From NCBI GenBank assembly GCA_964532385.1, contig CAZHHW010000087.1, positions 1-14,576 of the forward strand: a stretch of 14,576 bases of DNA. Direction: 5' to 3'. Numbering within the stretch: the stretch's first letter is position 1; every line of letters starts with the position of its first letter. A model generated the notes under the pieces. The model saw only the letters and a program-made list of their open reading frames with translations. It ran no database searches and was not told the origin of the DNA. Of the stretch, positions 6,523-14,542 are shown piece by piece. Position numbers and translations under genes: made by a program. This DNA comes from UBA6921 sp964532385. Lineage in GTDB: Bacteria; Pseudomonadota; Gammaproteobacteria; SG8-11.

Positions 6523-7041
6523 ATGAAAATATTCACAGGACGTGTATTCAGTGCAGCATTATTATTCGGCGTGCTTGTCGCAAGTGCGGACGCCGCCCCG
6601 ATATTGATGTCGTCCGAATGGGCCAAATCTGCGTGCGATGCCTGGAATGCGGATGCGGTGCTGACCGACAAGCTCACCGATTGGCTCAAAAACGACAAAG
6701 GCCGTGGTTACAAACTGATGCAGATCTACCGTAGTGACTGCGAAAGCAGTCCTAAAGTTGAGATGCGAATTGAAAATAAAGATGGAAAAGCCTGGTGCGC
6801 TTACGGCGGCATGGCCGAGCACAAGGAACTGGATTCGGGCGCTGACTATTTAATGCACGCGGATACTAAACGCTGGCAGGAAATGGGCGCCGGTGAATAC
6901 GGCCCGATGAAAGCCATGATGTTCAGCCGTCTGAAATTCAGCGGTCCTAAAATGGAAGCCATGGGTAACATGGGACCCTTCGGAAACTTCCTGATGCTGG
7001 TGGGGAAGGTGGACAGCGACGCCGCAAGCTGTCCTCAGTAA
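6523..7041 (+). CDS. Exported SCP2-like (sterol-carrier-domain) protein
   Basis: The start at 6523 is chosen over ATG 6490 because AGGA (6511-6514) lies 8 nt upstream and a signal peptide begins right there (residues 1-23, cleaving after ADA). The mature part, about 149 residues, resembles SCP2-type lipid-binding proteins: WAKSACDAWNADAVLT, a beta-rich VEMRIENKDGKAWCAYGG, then YLMHADTKRWQEMGAGEYGPMKAMMFSRLKFSG and a final GPFGNFLMLVGKV. Such domains bind hydrophobic ligands in a tunnel. Two or more cysteines (for example in SAC, SDC, WCAY and SCPQ) could form disulfides after export. The predicted location is the periplasm and the ligand is unknown. It stands alone, 37 bp ahead of the GIY-YIG gene on the same strand. 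Confidence 0.75.
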   Translation: MKIFTGRVFSAALLFGVLVASADAAPILMSSEWAKSACDAWNADAVLTDKLTDWLKNDKGRGYKLMQIYRSDCESSPKVEMRIENKDGKAWCAYGGMAEHKELDSGADYLMHADTKRWQEMGAGEYGPMKAMMFSRLKFSGPKMEAMGNMGPFGNFLMLVGKVDSDAASCPQ

Positions 7042-7077
7042 TCCGGATGGGCTATTGCAAGCCTGGTGTAACGCGCA

Positions 7078-7338
7078 ATGACCTCCTGGCATGTCTACAT
7101 CCTGCGTTGCGCGGACCACACTTTGTATACCGGCATTGCCACCGATCTGGATGCGCGCTTGTTGAAACACAACCGCGGCAAGGGCGCAAAATATACGCGC
7201 GGCCGCTTACCGGTGACCTTGGTGTATCGAGAGCCTCTGGAGAGCCGCAGCGCAGCACTCAAGCGTGAACACGCCATTAAGTGCCTGCCCCTGGCGGCGA
7301 AACAATGCTTGATTGAGTTGCATCCTGACTTAGCTTAA
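7078..7338 (+). CDS. GIY-YIG domain protein (UPF0213 / YhbQ-like)
   Basis: The 86-residue protein is one GIY-YIG domain: HVYILRCAD at 5-13 supplies the first motif and LYTGIATDLDARLLKHN at 16-32 the second, followed by GKGAKYTRGRLPVTLVYRE and a C-terminal KREHAIK helix. Length and motif order match the UPF0213 group that includes E. coli YhbQ. GIY-YIG proteins are nucleases in many contexts, but this small family has no firmly settled role; DNA binding or cleavage is a family-level expectation. ATG 7078 has only a weak ribosome-binding site. Its stop codon lies within the last codons of the opposing DUF2237 gene, so the two genes share a 9-bp 3' overlap (7330-7338). Confidence 0.88.
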   Translation: MTSWHVYILRCADHTLYTGIATDLDARLLKHNRGKGAKYTRGRLPVTLVYREPLESRSAALKREHAIKCLPLAAKQCLIELHPDLA

Positions 7339-7707
7339 ATCCAGAGCGCGCATTTTGAGGTCTTTCAATTCAACCGCTTCAAGCGCGCGTTCATGGGTGG
7401 CGCGTAGTATGACGCGCGGCGCGGCGCCGGCATCCAGCGCTTCCTGCCAACGCGGGGCGCACAGGCACCAGCGATCGCCCGGGCGCAATCCCGGAAATCC
7501 GTATTCCGGCAGCGGGGTGCTCAGGTCGTTACCCGCTTTGCGGCTGAATTCCAGAAATTCGCTCGTCACTTGCACGCACACGGTGTGATTGCCCGTATCC
7601 TCGGGCCCGGTTTCACAGGAGCCGCTACGCGTGAAGCCGGTCATTGGCTTGATCGAGCAAAATTCCAGCGGTTCACCCAGAACATTTTTCATCGATGGTT
7701 CAGCCAT
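7330..7707 (-). CDS. DUF2237 family protein
   Basis: The 125-residue product matches the DUF2237 family along most of its length: KNVLGEPLEFCS, MTGFTRSGSCETGPEDTGNHTVC, TSEFLEFSRKAGNDLSTP, EYGFPGLRPGDRWCLCAPRWQEAL and the ending RVILRATHERALEAV. The conserved cysteines (in EFCS, GSCE, HTVC and WCLC) may bind a metal or form redox pairs, but the function is unknown. ATG at 7707 is used because AAGGA lies about 9 nt upstream; the frame extends 30 codons further without a ribosome-binding site. It is divergent from the DUF2817 gene (91-bp spacer) and convergent with the GIY-YIG gene. Confidence 0.88.
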   Translation of the reverse strand: MAEPSMKNVLGEPLEFCSIKPMTGFTRSGSCETGPEDTGNHTVCVQVTSEFLEFSRKAGNDLSTPLPEYGFPGLRPGDRWCLCAPRWQEALDAGAAPRVILRATHERALEAVELKDLKMRALDLS

Positions 7708-7731
7708 GCATACATATCCTTGGTGAGGTAG

Positions 7732-7764
7732 ACGGAGATTACAGAATATACTCCGTGTCACACG
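7732..7764. promoter_or_regulatory. Two small inverted repeats in the divergent spacer
   Basis: ACGGAG (7732-7737) and CTCCGT (7751-7756) form one inverted repeat. CGTGT-C-ACACG (7754-7764) forms a second, compact palindrome. They overlap and sit between two divergent genes, over the -35 region of the plus-strand promoter, so they could be an operator. The evidence is only the symmetry. Confidence 0.25.
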
Positions 7765-7786
7765 TCCAAAAAACCGTTGCGATAAT
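7757..7786 (+). promoter_or_regulatory. Candidate promoter of the DUF2817 gene
   Basis: GTCACA (7757-7762) and GATAAT (7781-7786) with an 18-bp spacer resemble a sigma-70 promoter. The start would fall near 7793, giving a very short leader before ATG 7799, which also lacks a good Shine-Dalgarno site. Confidence 0.35.
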
Positions 7787-7798
7787 TTTCTGAGCACT

Positions 7799-8872
7799 AT
7801 GTTTGCCGATACCTACATCCAAGCTCGTGCGGAATTCCTAGCCGCCGCAACACGCATCGCTGCACGCACCTCGGCGTTCACACTTGCGGCGCGCGGCCCG
7901 CAAGATAAAGAGCTGGTGATCGATGCCGCACGCGTCGGCAGCGAACGGCCTCACACCCTGATATTACTTACCAGCGGCGTGCATGGCGTGGAAGGATATG
8001 CGGGCAGTGCGTTGCAACACCTCTGGCTCACCCAATTCGCTAACGCTTTGCCGCCGGGCGTGGGCGTGCTGCTACTGCACTCCATTAACCCGTATGGATT
8101 CACCTACGGACGGCGCGTGAACGAAAATAATGTGGATCTGAACCGCAATGCGCTCACGGATTTCCCCGGCCCAGCGAATCCGGGCTATGCCGCTTTGAAC
8201 CATTGGCTCAACCCCGCCACCCCCGTACCGGTGCTTGATAATTTTATGCTGGGCGGCATGTGGTACCGGCTGCGTTATGGCAAGCCCACACTGCAGCAGG
8301 CGATTGCCGGGGGACAGTATGAATTTCCGCACGGCCTGTTCTATGGCGGCAAGACTACGCAGGAGTCGCTGCGTATCGTCGCGGAAATTCTTGCCGATCC
8401 CGCGCTGCATGAGGCGCACACGGTTGTGCACATCGACTTGCACACTGGATTGGGCGCACGCGGCAGTTACGAAATGTTGCTGGATTACGCACCCAATTCA
8501 CCCAAGTTCACGGCCTTCACACGCTGGTTTGATCCCGCGCATGTGGTGAGCGACCATGCCGACAGCGCAACCAACTATGTGGCGCATGGCATGCTCAGCC
8601 AATTGATCGAACGCGTGTTTGCCACGGCCGACACTTACACCACGGTGGTGGATTTCGGCACCACCACGCCGACGCGGATCCTCCGCGCGCTGCGCGCGGA
8701 AAACCGTCTGCACCACCACGGCAGCACGAAGGCACTGCGCGCGGCACGCATTCGTGAACAACTGCGCGAAGCTTTTTATCCGTCAGACCCGGCGTGGCGC
8801 GATAGCCTGCTTGCACACGGGCACGACATCTTTACGCGGCTGGCGCGGGCGCTTGAAAATGGACTGAAGTAA
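7799..8872 (+). CDS. DUF2817 family, M14-like zinc peptidase-related protein
   Basis: The 357-residue protein follows the DUF2817 pattern, related to M14 zinc carboxypeptidases. SGVHGVEGYAGS at 59-70 supplies H62 and E65 (the HxxE zinc pair), NPYGFTYGRRVNENNVDLNRN is the usual substrate-side loop with Arg and Asn, and HIDLHTGLG at 211-219 supplies the third zinc histidine, probably H215. Near the C-terminus VVDFGTTTPTRILRALRAENRLHHHG corresponds to the region holding the catalytic glutamate in M14-type enzymes; here the residue is D285. There is no signal peptide, so it should be cytoplasmic. The likely activity is hydrolysis of a peptide or amide bond; the substrate is not known. The ATG at 7799 has at best a weak GAG upstream. 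Confidence 0.82.
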   Translation: MFADTYIQARAEFLAAATRIAARTSAFTLAARGPQDKELVIDAARVGSERPHTLILLTSGVHGVEGYAGSALQHLWLTQFANALPPGVGVLLLHSINPYGFTYGRRVNENNVDLNRNALTDFPGPANPGYAALNHWLNPATPVPVLDNFMLGGMWYRLRYGKPTLQQAIAGGQYEFPHGLFYGGKTTQESLRIVAEILADPALHEAHTVVHIDLHTGLGARGSYEMLLDYAPNSPKFTAFTRWFDPAHVVSDHADSATNYVAHGMLSQLIERVFATADTYTTVVDFGTTTPTRILRALRAENRLHHHGSTKALRAARIREQLREAFYPSDPAWRDSLLAHGHDIFTRLARALENGLK

Positions 8873-8963
8873 CCTGCGATGTTGTTGCTAATGCGGGTCT
8901 ATGATTTATCCTCAACCCTCTGTGGCAATCCATTCTTGGCAACTAAACACCAGAGACATATCG

Positions 8964-9371
8964 ATGGCTAACAAACCGCGCAAACCGCCGGGCGGAAAGA
9001 TCGACACTAAAAAACTCGACGAGATTGTCGCCAAAGCGCACAAGGATGCCACCACGCGCATGAGCGGCTACCGCGAACAGTCGTTGCGCATGCACCCGCA
9101 AGTATGCGCGCGCTGCAATCGCGATTTCACGCGCGCCAATCTGCATGAGCTGACCGTGCATCATAAAGATCACAACCACGACAACAATCCGCCCGACGGC
9201 AGTAACTGGGAAAATCTGTGTTTATATTGTCATGACTGGGAACATCAAAAATATTCGCAGTTCATCACCGGGGCGGGGGCGGACTTTGGCGTAACCACGC
9301 CGAAAGCGGCGCCCAAAGCCGCGACATTCAATCCGTTCGCCGGCTTGAAAGACGAGCTAGGAAAAAAGTGA
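8964..9371 (+). CDS. yajD: HNH nuclease family protein YajD
   Basis: The 135-residue protein carries the YajD-type HNH core. The segment YREQSLRMHPQVCARCNRDF leads into the first Cys pair C48/C51, then LTVHHKDHNHDNNP (H66-P76) and DGSNWENLCLYCHDWEH with the second pair C86/C89. The four cysteines are expected to bind structural zinc, and the histidine-rich segment with the Asn forms the HNH active site. E. coli YajD is a small HNH protein of unsettled physiological role. The C-terminus (about 105-135) is Ala/Pro-rich and poorly conserved. ATG 8964 gives the family-type N-terminus with an AGAGA upstream; earlier in-frame codons look non-coding. It is first in a three-gene operon and overlaps tas by 4 bp (GTGA). 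Confidence 0.9.
   Translation: MANKPRKPPGGKIDTKKLDEIVAKAHKDATTRMSGYREQSLRMHPQVCARCNRDFTRANLHELTVHHKDHNHDNNPPDGSNWENLCLYCHDWEHQKYSQFITGAGADFGVTTPKAAPKAATFNPFAGLKDELGKK
9359..9362 (+). promoter_or_regulatory. Ribosome-binding site favouring the GTG start of tas
   Basis: AGGA lies 5 nt before GTG 9368 but 17 nt before the in-frame ATG 9380, so the GTG overlapping the yajD stop is the better start. Confidence 0.55.
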
Positions 9372-10417
9372 GTTTGAATATGGACTATCGCCGCCTTGGA
9401 CAAAGCGACCTGAACGTTTCCGCCGTGTGTCTGGGCACGATGACGTTCGGCCAACAGAACACCGAAGCGCAAGCGCATGCGCAATTGGACTATGCCTTCA
9501 GCCAAGGGGTGAATTTCATCGATACCGCCGAGCTGTATCCGGTGCCCACCCGCGCCGAAACTTACGGACGCACCGAGCAATTTGTCGGCAGTTGGCTGCG
9601 CAAACAGACACGTGACCAAGTGGTGCTGGCGACCAAAATCGCAGGGCCGTCGCGCGGTCTGCCCTGGATCCGCGGCGGCGCCAAGGCATTTGATCGCAGC
9701 AATATCCGCGCGGCGATCGATGCCTCGCTGCAACGCCTGGGCACCGATTATGTCGATCTGTATCAATTGCATTGGCCGGAACGTAATACACCCATGTTTG
9801 GCAGTTACCTGTTTAATCCGGAGCAGGAGCATGCCACCACTCCGATCCGCACCCAGCTCGAAGCACTGGCCGAACTGATCAGCGAAGGCAAGGTGCGTTA
9901 CATCGGTTTGTCTAATGAACATCCCTGGGGAGTGATGGAATTTTTACGTCTGGCGAACGAGCACGGCTTGCCGCGCGTGGTCTCGATCCAAAATTCCTAC
10001 AGCTTGATTAATCGCGTGTTCGATTACAGCCTGGCTGAAATCGCCTACCGTGAGCAGGTCGGATTACTCGCCTATTCGCCGCTGGCGTTTGGACATTTGA
10101 GCGGTAAATATCATGCCGATCCCAAAGCATCCGGACGCATCCGTCTGTTTCCTGAATTCGGTCAGCGTTACACCAAACCCAATGTGGCGCCCGCGGTCGC
10201 CGCCTATGTGCAGATCGCGAAGCAACATGGCCTCTCGCCCGCGCAATTGGCGCTCGCCTTCATGTACCGGCGGAACTGCGTGACCAGCACGATCATCGGC
10301 GCAACCACACTGGAACAACTGCGCGAAAATCTCGCCGCGTGGAATACTGTGCTCTCTAAACAGGCGCTCGCCGACATTGAAGCCGCGCATTTGCAGTTCA
10401 CCAATCCTGCGCCATGA
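9368..10417 (+). CDS. tas: NADP(H)-dependent aldo-keto reductase, Tas type
   Basis: This 349-residue enzyme is a full aldo-keto reductase barrel close to E. coli Tas. The catalytic tetrad is visible as D52 (NFIDTAELY), Y57, K90 (LATKIAG) and H135 (YQLHWPER). Other family segments are YRRLGQSDLNVS at the start, GKVRYIGLSNEHPWGV, YSPLAFGHLSGKY and the cofactor-binding STIIGATTLEQLRENL near the end. It should reduce aldehydes or ketones with NADPH in the cytoplasm; the natural substrate is not known. Translation starts at GTG 9368 within the yajD stop (GTGA overlap), and its own stop overlaps the ychJ start (ATGA), so the three genes are coupled. A long minus-strand frame across it is a shadow. 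Confidence 0.93.
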   Translation: MSLNMDYRRLGQSDLNVSAVCLGTMTFGQQNTEAQAHAQLDYAFSQGVNFIDTAELYPVPTRAETYGRTEQFVGSWLRKQTRDQVVLATKIAGPSRGLPWIRGGAKAFDRSNIRAAIDASLQRLGTDYVDLYQLHWPERNTPMFGSYLFNPEQEHATTPIRTQLEALAELISEGKVRYIGLSNEHPWGVMEFLRLANEHGLPRVVSIQNSYSLINRVFDYSLAEIAYREQVGLLAYSPLAFGHLSGKYHADPKASGRIRLFPEFGQRYTKPNVAPAVAAYVQIAKQHGLSPAQLALAFMYRRNCVTSTIIGATTLEQLRENLAAWNTVLSKQALADIEAAHLQFTNPAP

Positions 10418-10794
10418 ACGGCGCTTGCCCATGTGGTTCCACAGAAAGCTATCAATACTGTTGCGGACGGTTTCTTGAATACGGTGAACTTCCCGAGACC
10501 GCCGAGCAATTGATGCGTTCACGCTACTGTGCCTACGTGCTGGGAAATTCAGACTACCTGCTTGCCACTTGGCACCCGTCGACACGGCCGCCGGTCATAG
10601 CTCTGCAACAAAGCGGGCAAATAAAATGGCTGGGATTGAATGTAATTCGCGCGCACAACGATGCGACGCAGGGTGTAGTGGAATTTGTCGCGCGCCATAA
10701 AGTGAATGGCAAGGCGCATCGCTTGCACGAGGTCAGTCAATTCGAAAAACAAAACGGGCGCTGGTTATATATCCGCGGCGAACTTAGACATTAG
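10414..10794 (+). CDS. ychJ: YchJ family protein (UPF0225, SEC-C motif)
   Basis: The 126-residue protein starts with a SEC-C-like zinc motif, CPCGSTESYQYCCGRF, with C5, C7, C16 and C17 as ligand candidates. The YchJ middle domain follows: TAEQLMRSRYCAYVLGNSDYLLATWHPSTRP, then IKWLGLNVI and VVEFVARHKVNGKAHRLHEVSQFEKQNGRWLYIRGEL. The latter part has an NTF2-like fold in known structures. E. coli YchJ is about 150 residues with a second SEC-C at the C-terminus; that second motif is absent here, as in many beta- and gammaproteobacterial members. The function is unknown. The ATG overlaps the tas stop by 4 bp, placing it last in the operon. No clear terminator follows. Confidence 0.92.
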   Translation: MNGACPCGSTESYQYCCGRFLEYGELPETAEQLMRSRYCAYVLGNSDYLLATWHPSTRPPVIALQQSGQIKWLGLNVIRAHNDATQGVVEFVARHKVNGKAHRLHEVSQFEKQNGRWLYIRGELRH

Positions 10795-10893
10795 AAATTC
10801 GCGATATGTCCTTCAATCACATTTCCGGAAAATAAAGCACTATAAAGCTGGCCTCAATATGAAAGCGGGTGTATATTCTGTTTCCGCAGTTGC

Positions 10894-10899
10894 TTGACA
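10894..10899 (+). promoter_or_regulatory. Consensus -35 box upstream of the cold-shock gene
   Basis: TTGACA is an exact -35 consensus. The matching -10 is unclear: TTCTTT at 17 bp or TTTACT (10920-10925) at 20 bp. Either implies a leader of roughly 80 nt or more before the ATG at 11012, in keeping with the long leaders of cold-shock mRNAs. The rest of the 10795-11011 gap shows nothing else firm. Confidence 0.4.
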
Positions 10900-11011
10900 A
10901 GTAATCATTTCGGAAGTTCTTTACTGGTTTTCAGCCATTACTCCCGTAGATCTACCCACCAAGACGACTGCATGTCACAAGTCCATTAACAGCAATTTGA
11001 GGTGATTTTCG

Positions 11012-11215
11012 ATGAGTAAGGGCACAGTAAAGTGGTTCAATGATAGCAAGGGTTTTGGCTTCATCACCCCGGATGACGGTGGCAAAGACGTTTTCGTCCA
11101 CCACTCAGCCATTCAAGGCAGCGGCTTCAAGTCGCTCGCGGAAGGTCAGAAAGTAAACTTTGATGTGCAGCAGGGTCCGAAGGGTCCTTCCGCCGTCAAT
11201 GTGGTGCCGGCGTAA
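11012..11215 (+). CDS. csp: Cold-shock domain protein (CspA family)
   Basis: This 67-residue protein is a single cold-shock domain. It starts MSKGTVKWFNDSKGFGFI, contains RNP1 (KGFGFI, 13-18) and RNP2 (VFVHH, 27-31), and ends with GPSAVNVVPA. CspA-family proteins bind single-stranded RNA and DNA, melt secondary structure and can act as transcription antiterminators. The length and sequence are normal. GAGGTGA (10999-11005) gives a strong ribosome-binding site 6 nt before ATG. A long leader and an intrinsic terminator flank it, with rhlE next on the same strand. The exact paralogue (CspA, CspD or another) cannot be told from sequence alone. Confidence 0.96.
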   Translation: MSKGTVKWFNDSKGFGFITPDDGGKDVFVHHSAIQGSGFKSLAEGQKVNFDVQQGPKGPSAVNVVPA

Positions 11216-11245
11216 CGCTTTTTGTCACAACGTATTCAGTGACTC

Positions 11246-11274
11246 GAACCCCGCCTCTGGCGGGGTTCTTTTTT
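11246..11274 (+). terminator. Intrinsic terminator between csp and rhlE
   Basis: GAACCCCGCC (11246-11255) and GGCGGGGTTC (11259-11268) form a perfect 10-bp GC-rich stem with a 3-nt TCT loop, followed at once by six T (11269-11274). It lies 31 nt after the csp stop and ends only 14 nt before the rhlE start codon. Confidence 0.93.
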
Positions 11275-11276
11275 GT

Positions 11277-11280
11277 GGAG
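11277..11280 (+). promoter_or_regulatory. Ribosome-binding site of rhlE
   Basis: GGAG lies 8 nt before TTG 11289 and only 2 nt after the terminator T-run. It decides for the TTG start, since no ATG or GTG in this frame near here has such a site. Confidence 0.6.
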
Positions 11281-11288
11281 TATCCGAA

Positions 11289-12668
<1,380 letters not shown>

Positions 12669-12691
12669 CTTATATCCAGCGTGGCGTTCGC

Positions 12692-13582
12692 ATGACGCAA
12701 ATCAACATCATGGCTCTGCGCCACTCTGCGTTTTACAGTCCGCTGCTACTGAGCATGGCGGGAGGTTATTTACGCGCCGAAGGTTTGCAGCCCGCCTATG
12801 CCGTCGCCACGGCGAGCCGCAGCGTGGCCGGCAGCCTCAATGACGGCAGTTGCCACGTGGCCCAGTCTGCTGTTGCCACCAGCTTTGCGGATCTCGAACG
12901 GGGCGCAGCTTTACCTATCGTGCACTTTGCGCAAATCAATGTGCGCGACGGATTCTTTATCGCCGGGCGCACCGCCGAGCCGCATTTCAATTGGCAGCGT
13001 TTGGCGGGGAAAAATGTCTTGGCCGACCACTTCTTCCAGCCTTTGGCCATGCTCAAGTACGCACTGCATCGCCACGGCGTGGACTTCGCCAGCGTTAATA
13101 TGATTGATGCGGGCGATACCCATGCGATCGAACGCGCGTTCCGTGATGGGCAGGGCGACTATGTCCACTTGCAAGGTCCGGCGGCGCAGCAGTTGGAACA
13201 CGACGGCGCCGGTCATGTGGTTGCCGCGGTGGGCGATGCGATTGGGCCGGTCGCATTCAGTAGCCTGTGCGCCACACGCGAGTGGTTACACACCGATATG
13301 GCCCGCGCGTTCATCCGCGCTTATCAACGCGCTCGCCGCTTTGCGCACAGCGCGCCCGCCGAAGAAATCGCCGCGCTTGAAGATGCCGCCGGATTTTTTC
13401 CTGGCGTACCGTGTAGTGTCCTGGCTCACACCATTGCCGCCTATCAAAAGCTCGGCTGCTGGTCCGGCGACGTAGCGATTTCACCGCAATCCTACGAAAA
13501 CCTGCTCGAAGTGTTTTTATCCAGCGGCTTGATCACGCAGCGGCATCCTTACAATTCTTCCGTAATGCAGCCACCCGCGTAA
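12692..13582 (+). CDS. NMT1/THI5-like substrate-binding-type protein, no signal peptide
   Basis: The 296-residue protein has the two-lobe organisation of NMT1/THI5-like (SsuA/TauA-type) binding proteins: ALRHSAFYSPLLLSMAGGYLRAEGL at the start, a ligand-side segment GSCHVAQSAVATSFADLERG, FAQINVRDGFFIAGR, then LAGKNVLADHF and a helical C-terminus with AFIRAYQRARRFA. Such proteins normally sit in the periplasm and feed ABC importers of pyrimidines, sulfonates or nitrate. Here there is no signal peptide and no permease or ATPase gene adjacent. The yeast THI5 Cys-rich motif is not seen. It may be a cytoplasmic sensor or carrier; this is inferred. ATG 12692 has only a weak ribosome-binding site. 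It follows rhlE by 23 bp. Confidence 0.7.
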   Translation: MTQINIMALRHSAFYSPLLLSMAGGYLRAEGLQPAYAVATASRSVAGSLNDGSCHVAQSAVATSFADLERGAALPIVHFAQINVRDGFFIAGRTAEPHFNWQRLAGKNVLADHFFQPLAMLKYALHRHGVDFASVNMIDAGDTHAIERAFRDGQGDYVHLQGPAAQQLEHDGAGHVVAAVGDAIGPVAFSSLCATREWLHTDMARAFIRAYQRARRFAHSAPAEEIAALEDAAGFFPGVPCSVLAHTIAAYQKLGCWSGDVAISPQSYENLLEVFLSSGLITQRHPYNSSVMQPPA

Positions 13583-13669
13583 TGTTCGCCTTGCCGTTTA
13601 ACCGCCTCGTGCTCTGTTGACGATGAAAAGGGCTTACGCGGATTATCCATTTTTAAAAAGCTGACAACC

Positions 13670-13705
13670 TTGCTACGCTGCGATCCTGCATCCGCAGCGT
13701 AGCAA
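13670..13705. repeat. Perfect 13-bp inverted repeat in the NYN gene leader
   Basis: TTGCTACGCTGCG (13670-13682) and CGCAGCGTAGCAA (13693-13705) are exact reverse complements with a 10-nt spacer ATCCTGCATC. The element ends 15 nt before the ATG at 13721. No T-run follows, so it is not an intrinsic terminator. It could be an RNA hairpin in the leader or a DNA operator. Confidence 0.8.
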
Positions 13706-13720
13706 CCCTCCTGGAATTTC

Positions 13721-14542
13721 ATGACGACCAAAACTAAAACTCAAAACATGGCCCTGTTCTGCGATTTCGAAAATGTCGCGCTGGGCGTGCGCGATGCCAA
13801 ATACGCGGCATTCGACATTAAAAAAGTCCTGGAGCGCCTGCTGCTTAAAGGCAGCATCACGGTCAAAAAAGCGTATTGCGACTGGGAACGCTACAAGGAA
13901 TTTAAAAAGGCTATGCACGAAGCGGCATTCGAGCTGATCGAGATTCCGCATGTGCGTCAATCCGGGAAAAACTCGGCCGACATCCGGCTGGTCGTCGACG
14001 CATTGGATTTGTGCTACACCAAAGCGCATGTGGATGTGTTCGTGATCATCAGCGGCGATTCGGATTTTTCGCCCTTGGTAAGCAAGCTGCGCGAGAACAA
14101 TAAAGTAGTTATCGGCGTGGGCGTGAAACAGTCAACCTCCGACTTGTTGATCGCCAACTGCGACGAGTTTATTTTTTACGACGACCTGGTACGCGAAGCG
14201 GCGAAACCACGCGCTACGCGCCGCCGCCGTTCCGCCACCGACAAAACCGAAAAGCCAACCCCTGCCACGCTGAGCGAAGACGACAAACGCCAGGAAGCGC
14301 TCGATGTGGTGATGGAAACCGTACAAGCGCTGTTCGAAGAGCGCGGCGAAGAAGAAAAAGTCTGGGGCTCCATGGTCAAACAAGCATTAAAACGCCGCAA
14401 TCCCGGCTTTAATGAGAGTTACCACGGCTTCCGCTCGTTCGGCGAACTGCTGGAAGAAGCGCAAACCCGCAAAATGCTCGCACTCGAATATGACGAAAAA
14501 TCCGGCGGCTACATCATCAAGAGCGTGGCGCGCGAGGAATAG
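13721..14542 (+). CDS. NYN domain - OST-HTH/LOTUS domain protein (predicted ribonuclease)
   Basis: The 273-residue protein has an N-terminal NYN (PIN-like, LabA/DUF88) domain, about 8-160. Its acidic metal-binding residues are visible: D15 in LFCDFENV, D87 in NSADIRLVVDAL, and D113 and D115 in ISGDSDFSPLV. A basic linker (about 163-190, with RRRRSATDK) leads to a C-terminal OST-HTH/LOTUS-like domain (about 190-270: WGSMVKQALKRRNPGFNE, FGELLEEAQTRKMLALE, SGGYIIK). NYN domains are metal-dependent RNases in known cases and OST-HTH domains bind RNA, so a small RNA-cleaving or RNA-silencing factor is expected; the target is unknown. The start codon has GGA about 6 nt upstream and a perfect 13-bp hairpin just before it. 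The stop is TAG at 14540-14542. Confidence 0.9.
   Translation: MTTKTKTQNMALFCDFENVALGVRDAKYAAFDIKKVLERLLLKGSITVKKAYCDWERYKEFKKAMHEAAFELIEIPHVRQSGKNSADIRLVVDALDLCYTKAHVDVFVIISGDSDFSPLVSKLRENNKVVIGVGVKQSTSDLLIANCDEFIFYDDLVREAAKPRATRRRRSATDKTEKPTPATLSEDDKRQEALDVVMETVQALFEERGEEEKVWGSMVKQALKRRNPGFNESYHGFRSFGELLEEAQTRKMLALEYDEKSGGYIIKSVAREE

Noticed and set aside
9245..9922. 225-residue minus-strand open frame
   Set aside because: Antisense to yajD and tas, which both have complete catalytic motifs; the antisense protein shows no domain and no ribosome-binding site.
11160..11288. Longer rhlE start overlapping csp
   Set aside because: It would read through csp and the terminator stem; the residues do not resemble RhlE, while TTG 11289 has a ribosome-binding site and family N-terminus.
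13670..13705. Inverted repeat as intrinsic terminator of the binding-protein gene
   Set aside because: No T-run follows on the plus strand (ACCCTCCTGG), and the 10-nt loop and position 15 nt before an ATG fit a leader element better.
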